Shown here: in pieces, positions 21,004 through 31,616 of the stretch
Layout of the letters: each line of letters begins with the position of its first letter
How positions within the stretch are numbered: the stretch's first letter is position 1
Assembly: GCF_910592395.1 (NCBI RefSeq)
Contig: NC_088316.1
Coordinates: 10,666,001-10,730,000 of the forward strand
Length of the DNA: 64,000 nt
Source: Lineus longissimus
Lineage: Eukaryota; Nemertea; Pilidiophora; Heteronemertea; Lineidae
Direction of reading: 5' to 3'
Position numbers and translations under genes: made by a program
The notes under the pieces: model-generated
Told to the model about the DNA's origin: nothing
Seen by the model: the letters and a program-made list of their open reading frames with translations, nothing else
Database searches by the model: none

Positions 21004-21119
21004 GCGTCACTATGGAAAGGACAACAAACCGAGCGTTACCATGGAAAGGACAACAAATCTAGCGTTACCATGGAATGGACAACAAACCGAGCGTCACTAT
21101 GGAAAGTACAACAAACCGA
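21004..21119. repeat. 29 bp minisatellite, four units
   Basis: Four units of the pattern GCGTtACcATGGAAAGGACAACAAACCGA are arranged head to tail with a few substitutions. The short open frame across it only reads the repeat. Confidence 0.85.
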
Positions 21120-21601
21120 TGCTTCACAATTCAGTAAAACATGTATAATGGTATGTTTCATTACACATACCTGCAATAAGAATTTAGTGGGCGTTATGAT
21201 GCTAACCTTTCCGACACGTTCTTGCTATAAGGATGTTCCAACTGAATAATTTCCAATACAACATCTATGCGTAACACATATTTCTTTCTAACGGGAGAAC
21301 CCGGTTTACACACGATATATGAGATGATATTCATAGGGTGTGTACGCACATCTTCTTCAGTTTTATTAATACAAGTATATTTACTGAAAATAACGATCTG
21401 GGGGTTTCGTAATCCACCAAAGAAACACAAATCGTGAAAATTCTATTTTCCTGAAATCTTCGCGTATCACAAAAACGAAGAGGCGTGAGAATTCCTTGAC
21501 GGTTTACAATTACTATTTCACATTCTCCTCAAACACAACACAATATAGTAGAACCGCCTTGTCACGCTACTATTACATGTACTACGCGGAGTATGTTTAT
21601 T
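21120..21601. other. Non-coding sequence
   Basis: Nothing recognised. Confidence 0.5.
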
Positions 21602-21839
21602 TCATTGCCTAGACGCGTAAATTGGTTTTGCAAGGGCAGGTTGTGTGGTCATGGTCTTGATGGCCAAGTATAAGTGACAAAGCCTTGTGGAGGTATCATA
21701 ACTAAATCCGTTGAACGTGGAATGGTTGATACAGGCTTGCAAACACGCCATCTTTCTGCTGCACGTCACCGATTGCATGAGTCGGGTCGCAGTGGTAGTT
21801 GGGTTGAAACGTTTCAAGAAGTATTGTTGGCAATCGAGA
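21602..21839 (-). CDS. PAN/apple-like exon of a secreted-protein gene (last exon)
   Basis: After an acceptor TTTTACTTTCAG the exon reads DCQQYF, then CSRKMACLQACINHSTFNGF, SYDTSTRLCHLYLAIK and a stop at 21602. The spacing C...ACLQACI...CNGFSYD-like...C resembles a PAN/apple extracellular module, which binds proteins or carbohydrates and is disulphide-linked. A decayed copy of this exon lies at about 28895-29060. Exons with a GxVxGW/Y motif lie upstream on the same strand and probably belong to the same gene. Confidence 0.55.
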
Positions 21840-22141
21840 ACTGAAAGTAAAATAAGTCGTGCAGTTTACAAACTACTAAACTTTGCTTAGATTTACCAGT
21901 ATATACTCCATATTAGTACTGTAAACTTGGCTGAATCTGGTATGTCGCGTTGCTCATTTGAACCAACAAATATCTCCCGAAGCTGCAGGACTATACACGT
22001 TCAACCGCATCTCCGTTTTCGTAGTTTTTAGCGCAATTTTCCTGCACTAAACAGGTCTATTGTATCACCACATGTATTGGCATGGGCTACGTTGTTCAAT
22101 AGGCGACAGTGTTGCCGTTGGCGCTTATAAGTCCTAACCTT

Positions 22142-22373
22142 TCATGCCTTTTGAACATCTCTAACTACAATCGCCCTCAGGGCTACCTTCCTGCCTTCAA
22201 CACGACCTTTAATATATATCCTTTTTGCTGAGAGAAAATGGCTACTGAACTTCGCTTTGTCATAAATCGCCCGCCAATCGTACGCGGAGAGGCCAAGCTG
22301 AGTTGCCAAACCGTAAGACAACGTTTTATCACTGTGATAACCAGTGACATCACCAGCTTGGACCTGTAAAGAC
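22142..22373 (-). CDS. Extracellular-domain exon with GDVTGY motif
   Basis: A good acceptor (ATGTCTTTACAG) precedes VQAGDVTGYHSDKTLSYGLA. The frame then stays open to a stop at 22142. The start resembles the GHVIGWQ segment of the next exon upstream, which suggests a repeated or shared module. The frame is also open for 62 bases upstream of the acceptor, but that part looks intronic. Family not named with confidence. Confidence 0.45.
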
Positions 22374-22916
22374 ATAAAAACTTCACGCAGTACAAACACG
22401 AGTATAGAGGTAAGAACCCGTCGCCCAACACACACGGCGCACAGGGCGACTTGATCGCTAGGAAAGTTTACATTGATATTGTTGATTCGCTCACACTGTC
22501 ATGCGATTGGATTCTGGCTCTAGCCCTGCATCTTCTGATGTTGTTCCTTCAACTCTATACTCTACCTGTTGATGACCAATGACAAGCCTTTTACTATTGT
22601 TTTAGTATGAGTGCGGGTAACCTACAAAGGGTGTTTTAAAAACAAAGGAAAATTTATGGCTAGAGAGACCAATTACACGAAACCACGATTGGTCGTGGCA
22701 GGAGGACACATAAGAAGCAGGCGTATGTTTTTTGGCTTAAGCCATGCGAGAGACTTATCTATATTCAGTCAAAGTACATTGTAATTAGTTTCAATAGACA
22801 ATCGTACTTGACTCCGGACCGATCAAGCAATAGCTCGACATCGAATTCGTAAGTGACAGTAATTCCTGCTGCAGTGGAAAACAAGTTTTGCTGTCAATGC
22901 TACAGGCAGATTACTA

Positions 22917-23288
22917 AGTATTCAGAAACATGTAGATAGTTGCCTTGAAAGGTTTCGAAAAAAATGTCTTATTTCCGATCGTAGAGTCTGTAACCTCTGT
23001 TGAGTGGACCAGGTCGAACGTCATTGCAACCCCAGGGACGGGTCTGAATATATCCACATAGTACGTTTCGCTGTTGAATCTGTTGTACAGTTGCCATCCG
23101 ATAACATGACCTTCTTTGAACGTGTATGAAACGGACAAATGGATGTTGAGCCAACCGCCGTAGCTGCTGGGGAGAGCAGTCGGTTAGAGTCCCTGAAGAT
23201 ACACATCCTTGCAGTTTGGGACCACAGCGACAGTTGGAAAAATGTCGAAAAGCAGGAAACACAATAAGGCAATAAAAACTACAAGCAT
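22917..23288 (-). pseudogene. Signal-peptide exon with GxVxGW domain and an in-frame stop
   Basis: From ATG at 23288 the frame begins with a strong signal peptide (MLVVFIALLCFLLFDIF, then PTVAVVPNC). After 34 codons it meets TAA at 23184-23186. The same frame continues without shift into YGGWLNIHLSVSYTFKEG, HVIGWQLYNRF, YYVDIFRPV and FDLVHSTEV, ending near 22917. The GxVIGW...YYVD.FRP...FDLV pattern looks like an extracellular module, which I cannot name. One point change accounts for the break. The allele may be null, or the 5' part may splice around it (CTCTCCCCAG lies just after the stop). Confidence 0.55.
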
Positions 23289-23309
23289 TGTACCCGTGGC
23301 GCAGGCATG

Positions 23310-25080
23310 CAGGTTCAAATGGGCTATACCTTGAATAGATTGAATTGCAATGAAAATCTAATGCAATATCAAAGGAGCGATATCGAAGAGACAAATTAAA
23401 CCAACCATTTGTCCACAGACTCGGACCTAGCTGTGGCGTGCTGTATGCGTGCATATAAAAGTATATCAGTTGGTCTGATATAGAGATGATGAGGCAATGC
23501 CTCGTTCCTTAGTCAGCAATGCCCCTTTTTATACGGAGAAGAAGGAGTACCCTGATAGGCCTTCACATGTCGGCCTCCAAATGGCTCGAACCAATTGCAC
23601 TATCACTACTATAACTTTAAAATGCGTGCTCCTCCTACATGTAGCCAGGTCTCGGGCAAGGCACTTACTCGACAGACAAGCTAGAAGTTCAGCACCGTGA
23701 GCAGCACCTTGATAAGGCCATTTCAGGTTCAGCGCGCCTCTTCAAAAAGTATTGAAAGCTGTGGTGAGCGGTGTATCGCCATTTTGCCTACAATCATTTC
23801 GCCTACAGCCATTTCGCCTACAATCATTTCGCCTATGACCATTTCGCCTACAGCCTTTTCGCCTATAACCATTTCGCCATTTCGCCTACTAGCCATTTCG
23901 CCTACTAGCCATTTCGCCTACTTGTCAATTCACCTACCAGCCATTTTGCCTACTTGTCTTTTCGCCTACTAGCCATTTCGCATACTTTTACTGCTATTTT
24001 TGTTTTTTTATGAATTGGAAGGAAAGTAGGACTTTCTGGATATTTGTATTGAACAGAGGTGGTTTGAGGCAAATTTTTAGCTGGCAGATAGGAGTACGGT
24101 CACTATACATTAGCAGAAAATTAGTTAGTTTGCTTTTGTTGTGTGACACACTTTATAGTGATCCAATTAATCAAGTAATTAATCCAGTAACCAAATTAGA
24201 GCTTGAACAACAACAAATTAGTGTATGATGATTGGGACTCTAAAAGGGAAATGGGATACAATCCTCTGCTACAGTAGGCCCACATGGGGCCAAACATATA
24301 TTTTTGACAGATACCAAATAAATGTGGTGGATTTGCAAATCCTCTGCAACAGTAGGTATAAGGCCTGATAACTTATATTTTTTACTGATACTGGTATCAA
24401 TATGGAAGATTTAAAACAAATATATTCAGAATTATGTGAAATGGCATTTTCTGTATGTTGGCGAAATGGCAGTAGGCAAAATGGCGAGTAAGCGAAATAG
24501 CGGATAGGCGAAATGGCAGGTAGGCGAAATGGCAAGTAGGCGAAATGGCTGTAGGCGAAATGACGGTAGGCGAAATGGCTGTAGGCGAAATGGCATTTTT
24601 TGGTAGGCGAAATGGCTGTAGGCGAAATGATTGTAGGCGAAATGGCGATAAACCGTGGTGAGCACATAAAAAGACCATGGTAACCTTCATTATCAAGGGC
24701 TAGCTCTGGCTAACACAGCACCCATAAACAATAGACCACCAATTTGACCCCAGCTCCTTACTGCGGGAAAACCCAAGTCCAGCAACCGAAAGTACCAAAA
24801 ATACATTTTTGTTTACATTTGAACTGCACACATACGTTTGTTTACAATTTCTTTCCCCGCGAAATCTCGAACATCAGGTGACCTGCAATCGTGGATTGAA
24901 AATAACATTAACCTTAGTTCAGCAGGTCAACAGGTACAGGCTGTTCCAATCATCCCCCTACAGCCAGCTGTTCAACAGGTAATGTTAGCCACCCCACAGG
25001 GAGTGCAGGTAATTGATTAAGCCCCTGCATAATTAAACAGCAATGACCTGGCTTCTGTGAGTGGTAAGGAGAATTGACAG
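23310..25080 (+). repeat. Duplicated segment, copy 1 (filled site)
   Basis: Matches 47375-48295 along its length except for the inserted 884 bp element at 23771-24654. Shared blocks include CATATAAAAGTAT, CCTTCACATGTCG, TTAGAAGTTCAGCACCGTGA and a Gln/Val/Pro-rich frame near 24838-25020 (GQQVQAVPIIPLQPAVQQVM). In the other copy that frame is shifted. It may derive from a gene with a TATA box at about 23455, but no family is recognised. Confidence 0.75.
23771..24654. mobile_element. DNA transposon with tandem-repeat termini (CATTTCGCCTAC), 884 bp
   Basis: The left terminus GGTGTATCGCC and right terminus (inverse GGTTTATCGCC) each lead into an array of about ten copies of a 15-18 bp unit built on CATTTCGCCTAC. 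The arrays (about 23771-23985 and 24440-24654) are inverted relative to each other. GTGGTGAGC occurs on both sides (23762-23770 and 24655-24663). The homologous segment near 47840 has a single GTGGTGAGC and no insert. The 9 bp duplication suits a Mutator-like element. The centre (24000-24430) has no transposase. Frames full of ISPT or RLQPF are only the repeat read through. Confidence 0.9.
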
Positions 25081-25359
25081 TGTCCGATTAAAAATCCCTC
25101 ATTACTGCTCTGCTGAAGTAAATTTCCGAAAATAAACATAACGTTGCATCAGGATAACATATCACCTGCAAACGTGCAAAATTTCGAGACGAAACACTAC
25201 CCCCAAATGGCACTTTATCGAGCCGCCTTATAGTATTATGATATAGACTGGGTCAATTGCATTCCACTCTGGTGGCTTGACAAACTTGTGATTTTTTCAT
25301 AAGCATTCAGCATCTTTACTAATGCATTGTCAGAGGTCACCTGACATGGTGGGTCCTGT
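25081..25359. other. Non-coding sequence
   Basis: Nothing recognised. Confidence 0.5.
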
Positions 25360-25475
25360 GTGCAAAGTTTCAAGTCCATAGCTCTAGCGTTTAAGAAACG
25401 TGCCACTGTTTTTGAAACAGGATACAGACGACAACGGACGACGACGACGACGGACGACAGACACAGCGGACAGTT
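25360..25475. repeat. Fragment of the (GAC)n element 3' part
   Basis: GCAAAGTTTCAAGTCCATAG, then GAAACGTGCCACTG, then GACGACGACGACGGACGAC resembles the 3' part of the elements at 49767 and 54370, before their terminal hairpin. A degenerate fragment. The open frame of 139 codons that starts here is not supported as a gene. Confidence 0.55.
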
Positions 25476-26689
25476 GTATAGATTCCTCTACCATCAGCAA
25501 AAAAGGAAGCGTACTGAAACTCTCAAAAGGCGCAATGCACGTCAAACGAGCAAAATGAGCAACTTGCTCGCGATCGACTCTTTAGTGGGAGAGAATGGTT
25601 CTGGGACCAGTTTTAAGACAGGACTGAAGACGCTGCTCTTTTTTGAAAGCGCCCGTGTGCAGGACACTTGGAGTGGGCGCTATACATTTTACAAAACACT
25701 AGTACCAATGACTTTCAGCTCCGTCAAAACGTATCAAGTATCAGCATGGAAAATATGTATGACGCCTGCGGTTAAGTGACACGTAAGTAGGATATAAAAT
25801 TAGCTTCAGCACCGATTTTATCCGTGTGCAATTTGTGAACAGCTGAAGAGATACGTGGCAATGAGGACGCCCCTAATTTCTCCAAAAAACCCACATCAAC
25901 GTGATCTACAATATTTCTCAAACCATGATATTATAGAGATGGAAGATGATAGAAGTCTCAATTTAGCAGCAAATGCAAGTTAAATTGTTCAATATCATGA
26001 GTACGTACTGTTTCCCGCATGGAATACAGTTCGTATGTATTTTCGTATACAAGTACTTACGCGGTGGCACTTGTCTACACAAACTTATGACGTCACTCGC
26101 AGATACGTTATATGGGCAGGAGATCCGACGGTGCTCAAAGTCTCTACTTGATACTGACTTACAATGCCACCTTTATAATCATCATGCCACCAAAAGATCA
26201 TATAGCCTAAGCAGACTGGTGCAGAAACGAATAACATCTAATGCATGCTATTGACATGTATCATCTTGGAAAGGAGGTTCAATTTTAGTACACCAAACAG
26301 GTATAAGGAGATACAGTCTCATAAGGCCTACCTACAGTATAATAAATCATGGTTCTTGCTTTATATTACGTATGCTTTGACGTATGTGACGTATATATGT
26401 ACATGTATTTCAGGTTTCAGAGTGCTTTTAAAGTAGCCTACCTTATAGATCTAAGTAAGAAGTTCTCCCCAAAGGCATCAAGTCCTGAATTTATTTCAAT
26501 TTACAGCAGCAACACGAAGACGGATATATGTATGATTGAAAAGATTTATTAACAAAACATTACTATTTTGGCAGTAATTTCCTAACCCGGGACGCCGAAT
26601 CAGACTCTGCGTGGCGCGCCCAGCCGTTCAGTGGTGACCATGGTTGTGGTGCTGGAAGATAAGGCCAGCTAGGGAGATTCGTGGCACGT
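25476..26689. other. Non-coding sequence
   Basis: No gene family, RNA gene or repeat recognised. Confidence 0.45.
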
Positions 26690-27430
26690 CAGGGAAATCA
26701 TGGGCAGAATTCCGTACACACCATATTTATGACGAAATGGGTCCTTTTTTTAGCTTTGGTATTAATGCAAAAACATTCCTCGGGATTTGACCACTGTACA
26801 TCTTCCCACCGCTGAAATTGAAAGCGTGAGAGAGCGTCAGCAATTTCATTATTTGCCCCGGGATAATGTTTTGAGAAAATAGCGAAGCCCATTTTGGCGG
26901 CGGTCATTGCAATTGTTCACATGAGGTCCATGATTTTAAGACTTTTTGAGCGACCTTTCTTCAGAATATGGACTGTTGCCATGTTATCGCAGTGGAAAAA
27001 GATTTTTCGACCATTTACTATCCCCATAACAGGGCAGCGACAATAATCTGAAAAAGTTCAAGATACGCCATGGACAACTCATGATTGAGTCGGAGCAGAC
27101 AATCATGCGACCAGGATCCCGAGAACCAAAGCCCTTGAAAATAGTCACCAAAACAAATTGTGCCAAGAGCAACTCAAAATCGGCTGCTTGAGTCAAATGT
27201 AAATCCATGAAGATGGCAACTCCATTCCATGATTGAAGAAAATCCGCCCATGCTACCAGATACTTTCTGGACTCTGAATATAAGGTGACGTGGTTATGTA
27301 GTCTCTTGACCTTCATGGAAAGTTTGATAATAGAGGAAACGAACGCGCCATAAAAATGGTCTTGATAATAGCAATGATAAAAATAACTAGAACTATGAAT
27401 TTGCTTGGCAGCAAATTGAATGGTCCCCAC
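26690..27430 (-). pseudogene. DIRS-type retrotransposon RT/RNase H remnant
   Basis: Several frames on the minus strand give pieces of a DIRS-like RNase H region in the right order: HVTLYSESRKYLVAWADFLQ followed by SWNG (about 27190-27300), FHCDNMATVHILKKGRSKS (about 26940-27000), and GANNEIADALSRFQ (about 26815-26860). These match the usual H.V.L....R.DL.WW..FL..WNG, CDN...V.IL..G.S and NN.IADALSRFQ motifs. At least two frameshifts and a stop separate them. No tyrosine recombinase or split terminal repeats were found. Confidence 0.75.
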
Positions 27431-27707
27431 TAATTAGGGTTGAGGGAGGTGTGAAGATGTACAATGGAAGTTGTGAGGTAGGGAGGCACCTGGGTAGAAG
27501 AGCAAAGAAGGTAGTTGCTTTGTGGGATTAAATCAAGTACTTCTGTATTTTGGAGTTGTCCATAGGACTAACATAGTAGCAGCATCTGGTTTTCCTCAGA
27601 ATTGGCTAGTGGTGGTGGTTTTCATGGCAGGCACAGCTGCTTTGGTCCATTTAGGAATAATTGAGTTGTCATTTGAAAAGGTATGCCGTGTCATGAAAAT
27701 TGAAGAT
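27431..27707. other. Non-coding sequence
   Basis: Nothing recognised. Confidence 0.5.
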
Positions 27708-27870
27708 ACAGTCAACCTTGCCAAAGTTGAACTTGCATATGCCGAGATCTGATTAAGTTGAAGCAAATTTCATGCTTTTCTTTTGAATAATCATCACCTA
27801 AGTAGACTTTGTGTAAGTCGAAGAAAAATCTATGGTCCCAATAGGTTCGACTAAGGTGAGGTCTACTGTA
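27708..27870. mobile_element. 163 bp pogo/Tc1-like MITE
   Basis: Begins TACAGTCAACCTTGCCAAAG and ends with the near-inverse GGTTCGACTAAGGTGAGGTC followed by TACTGTA. The TACAGT...ACTGTA ends and the GTTGAA/GTCGAA words are characteristic of Tigger/pogo-type MITEs with a TA duplication. Confidence 0.7.
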
Positions 27871-28894
27871 CTACGTTTTGTTTTGAGATGACAATTCAAT
27901 TAAATCCTTTTTTATACTTTTGATAGAATATGGGAACGAGTTTACAATCCCCGATCACACCCCAAAAAAAGGTCATCGGTTGACTAACCAAGCACCACTG
28001 TTCAATGGATTTATAGTTGAATGCGATCAAACTACGTCATTTCCGATCGGGGATTCTAAAGTTTAGCCAGAATATGAATAATTAAGATACAAGAGATTAC
28101 TAGAAATTTGAAATTTGCTTGTCAGCAAATTTGATAGCCCCCACGGGCCCACACAGTACACGTATGGAGGATTGAAGTCTATTCCGTTTCGCGGATGATC
28201 TATTTCCGGACAAACACGCTCGCGCTTTCTCAAAATCACACGATCAATAACATTTAAACAACACCCTAACCTTTTCAGATGGGCAGGATGGATCATCGAT
28301 AAGCATTTAAGGCTATTCCTTTATTTTATTCCTACATTCAACCGTCGTTCTTTGCTCAAAATACTCGACAGCTCGCCAGTTCGGCAAAGAGACACCGCCG
28401 CCATGATGCATGAGGATATGACGTCACCATTACGGGGCGGAGCTTATGCTAATATACGTGTGATTGACAGAATCGTGCCGCAAATCAGAAAAATCGGCGC
28501 ATAAAAACGCTTCAAAGTCATCAAAATTATCCAAATTTCGAAAAGTCTTTGGTGACGTTGAATGGTTGGGGTTATGTTTGGTGGTATACGGAAGAAAGAT
28601 TTTTGGTTTATTTAGGTGTTTTAGAGAACACTCACAATAATGTTTGTGGGTGAACAGATAGATAGATAGATAGAAGAATGTAGAACTTCCAGCAATCTCA
28701 ATATGGTCCCCAGACTGTTGGTCTGGGGCCCATAATTATAATTAAGTTCAGATGATAATATTTACGCCATTCCTTTTCAGAGACCGTCACTGCGGATGCG
28801 TTCGCAAGAATGACACCAGGATTATCCCTATGCTGCTTTCTGTTACAGGATCCACTCTAAGAAAACTTCAGCCTCTTCAGTTTTCGCAGCTGCC
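27871..28894. other. Non-coding sequence with a CRE/GC-box cluster
   Basis: No supported gene. At 28400-28455 a Kozak-like GCCGCCATG, a TGACGTCA, GGGGCGGAGC and TATGCTAAT lie close together, as in a promoter, but the frame from that ATG is only 34 codons. A short (GATA)n run is at about 28660-28673. Confidence 0.4.
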
Positions 28895-29060
28895 CATTTT
28901 GATCTGGTGGGCCAAGTTTACGTGACAAAGTAATATATCATAACTAAATCCGCTGCAGGAAGGATGGTTGATAAGGCTTCCGAACGCAGGATCCTTCTGC
29001 TACTCCTCTCCCATTTGAGCAATTGGGTCGCATTGGTAGTTAGTTTGAAAAGTTTGAAAA
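28895..29060 (-). pseudogene. Decayed copy of the PAN-like exon
   Basis: Colinear with 21640-21825. Shared blocks include GGCCAAGT, GTGACAAAG, TATCATAACTAAATCCG, GGATGGTTGATA, GGGTCGCA and TGGTAGTT. Small indels break the frame. A dead paralogue of the secreted-protein exon. Confidence 0.6.
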
Positions 29061-30170
29061 AATCGTGTTCTTATTATTATCACCTCTGGAGCTCAAATCG
29101 TTAGGAGATTTTCAATGAAATTTCACACACATATCAGTTGGGGGATATGAACGAAAAAGGCTTTGTCCTTTTTATCACTGATTACGTAATTTGCATGAGA
29201 TCTATTGTTTTATGGCTAATTTTGGCCAAATTTTAACAAAAAATGTCAGCACAACACTTCCGTAACCGCTTGGCGGAGAGCACTGAAACTCTCAAGGATG
29301 ATAGGTGATATGTTGAAGTTGTGCATGTGGGTTCGATTATTTCAGTTATGTAACTAATTTACATAATAATGCGCTCCATAGTTAAGATCTCACTAACCAG
29401 TATTGATCAGGCCCGGATATTACCTACCCCCCCCCCCCCCCCCCAGTTCTTCAATCTCGGGCGATTACCATGGATACCGATGGTCTACTCTATCCCTATT
29501 GCTTCTTGTTCAAATGTAAATGTCCGAGGTATTTTGTGAAGGGGTAGCTCTGACGATTATTTGAGGAAAATCACAGCTTCTTATGTACGCTTACGCGGTG
29601 AGCAGGCCCTGCATGCTATTTATAGCTCAAGAGGAAGTTGACATAGACTGGTTCCTGTGAGATTGCAAATGTAAGGTAAAGGTAAAAAACTCAAACAAAA
29701 GCCACAACGACAGCCTATTTTTATATAAAATATTGAAATAGTTGTCAGTTGGTTTTCTAAAGGTGATGAGTAGATCTTGTTGATCTTGAAGATATAAGGC
29801 ATACAGGTGAATTTTTTCAAATTTGCGTTGACATACAGGGTGTCGCATGCATTGTGCCGCATCAGTCAATGCATGACCGTATGTCTAGATGAATTTGAAA
29901 CTTGGCCAAATGCCGAGTTCTAGGAGTCACAAGCTATTCAGAAATGTATATGTTTTTTTCGAGAGTAAGATACTGCCAAGTCTACAGCCGCTGGAACAGG
30001 GGTATGCATGAAATGACGTCGCGTCATTTATGGAGGCAGGTAGGCGTGGCCTCCGCACTGACTAGTGAGACCTAATACGGTTAATGAGGAAAATTAAAAC
30101 AAGTGTTTCTTTCGTCCAATCTGCATTAAAAATAGAGAAAGCTGTAAAAGCCTTGGGTCCATGGTGTAGC
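29061..30170. other. Non-coding sequence with a poly-C run
   Basis: A C run lies at about 29428-29444. No gene recognised. Confidence 0.5.
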
Positions 30171-30924
30171 GGTTTATGCCTGTTTCGCCTATTCCTGTTT
30201 CGCCTACAAAATTCCTGTTTCGCCTATTCCTGTTTCGCCTACTTTCCAGTACCCCTACAATAAATCGACTCTCCCACGGGGAACCTTAGGGATGCATGTC
30301 CATTTTATGGGGAAAATGTGAGGGGACAATTGGATGATGTTAACGATGTGATGACAATTTGACTAATCAAATGCCATCAACTTTGTTATGCCATGACCGT
30401 TTTGAAAGAGTCACCTTGAAAGCGGGGACAGTCCGGGACTTATTTGACCATAGGACCATAGGACCATACTGACACACAGTAAAAACTAATAGATTAAGTA
30501 GAGTAAAGCAGTCGTTTATTTTATGAAAACTGAATTCATGAGTTTTTGATAAAAATACATAATATTGTACATTCTCATAATTATTTGATCAAAATCAGCT
30601 GTAAAACCCATGTCATAATATACATGTAGGTACAGCACATACAAAGTCAAACAAGGTGGAAAATACATATCATGATATTATGTCAGACAAGGTAACTGAT
30701 GGCATCAACGTAACTCATTATGTCCCTCTCTCCATTGACGTATTGTTTCAATGCGTACATATGTGGCTCTCCTCGGGTTTGGTCGGTCAGTAAGGGACGG
30801 TTCATATTCCTACGTCTGTGGGGAGGTTAGCAATACATTTGAATAGGCGAAACAGGAATAGGCGAAACAGGAATAGGCGGAACAGGAATAGGCGAAACAG
30901 GAATAGGCGAAACAGGAATACACC
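30171..30924. mobile_element. DNA transposon with tandem-repeat termini (CTGTTTCGCCTATTC), 754 bp
   Basis: The left end GGTTTATGCC and right end (inverse GGTGTATTCC) lead into four and six copies respectively of CCTGTTTCGCCTATT, in inverse orientation. The terminal GGTKTAT and the TTTCGCCTA core are shared with the element at 23771-24654, while the variable half of the unit differs. The interior has no transposase. A target duplication was not found. Confidence 0.75.
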
Positions 30925-30999
30925 ATGTACCCTGGGGGGTCATTACTCTCCATTGATCTCGTTAAACCGACGTCGCGACGGCGTCACTTGCAACTTCGA

Positions 31000-31115
31000 A
31001 TCGATTCTTGTTTTGTCACTAACGCAGGCCTTAACGTAGTGTTAAGTCTAATGGCTTAACTGACGGAGATAACGCCAATTTAAGATAACTCCAGCGTAAG
31101 TGACAAAATTTGTTT
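31000..31115. repeat. Hairpin-like MITE, about 115 bp
   Basis: GTTTTGTCACTAACGCAGG at the left is mirrored by CCAGCGTAAGTGACAAAA at the right, with TTAA-rich sequence between. Confidence 0.55.
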
Positions 31116-31616
31116 CGAACAACCGGGCCCAGGGGGAATAGAATGACAGCCCGTTTACGCTCATCTTGACCCTCAATGTATTGACATTGCTCAGCTGGGG
31201 GAGGCCACGGAGGCAATACTGCTGAAGTTCAGTATGATTTACGCTGTGTACTAGCAGCTCTTTCTGACCTTAAAAAGTTTGTCGAATTAGTCAAACATGT
31301 GTGATGGGATGTTTTATTAAACATACCTATCATTGATGAAAAATGTCACACAAGAGAAAGGCCGTTGTGACTGCCTCGTGTCGGAAAATTAATGGATCCG
31401 CCTTCACCAAGTTATCTTATAAATTAGGCCTACACATGTCAAGGTGAAATGGCTTTGAGCGAGGGACGAATATGGCGACCTGGAAATGCAACGAAAAAAA
31501 AAACCGATTTTCAAATCTTTTCCTCCAAACCGACTTTGGCATGGTAAGACATCCGAATTTTGCCCTTAATCAACAGCTTTCTGGCATGATTAGAATATTA
31601 CTAAGAGACGAATGGG
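31116..31616. other. Non-coding sequence
   Basis: Nothing recognised. Confidence 0.5.

Noticed and set aside
23697-23972. ORFs rich in ISPT, HFAY or RLQPF around 23.7-24.7 kb
   Set aside because: Translations of the CATTTCGCCTAC terminal arrays.
23771-24654. Spaced short repeats that could suggest a CRISPR array
   Set aside because: Eukaryotic context, inverse arrays at two ends, no variable spacers of constant length, and a target duplication. This is a transposon.
25360-25779. 139-codon plus-strand ORF
   Set aside because: Starts in a degenerate (GAC)n-element fragment and shows no family resemblance beyond it.
28403-28510. 34-codon ORF with a strong Kozak context
   Set aside because: Too short and without homologous features. 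Reported only as a motif cluster.
30818-31039. ORF with RNRRNRNRRN repeats
   Set aside because: Translation of the CCTGTTTCGCCTATT array.
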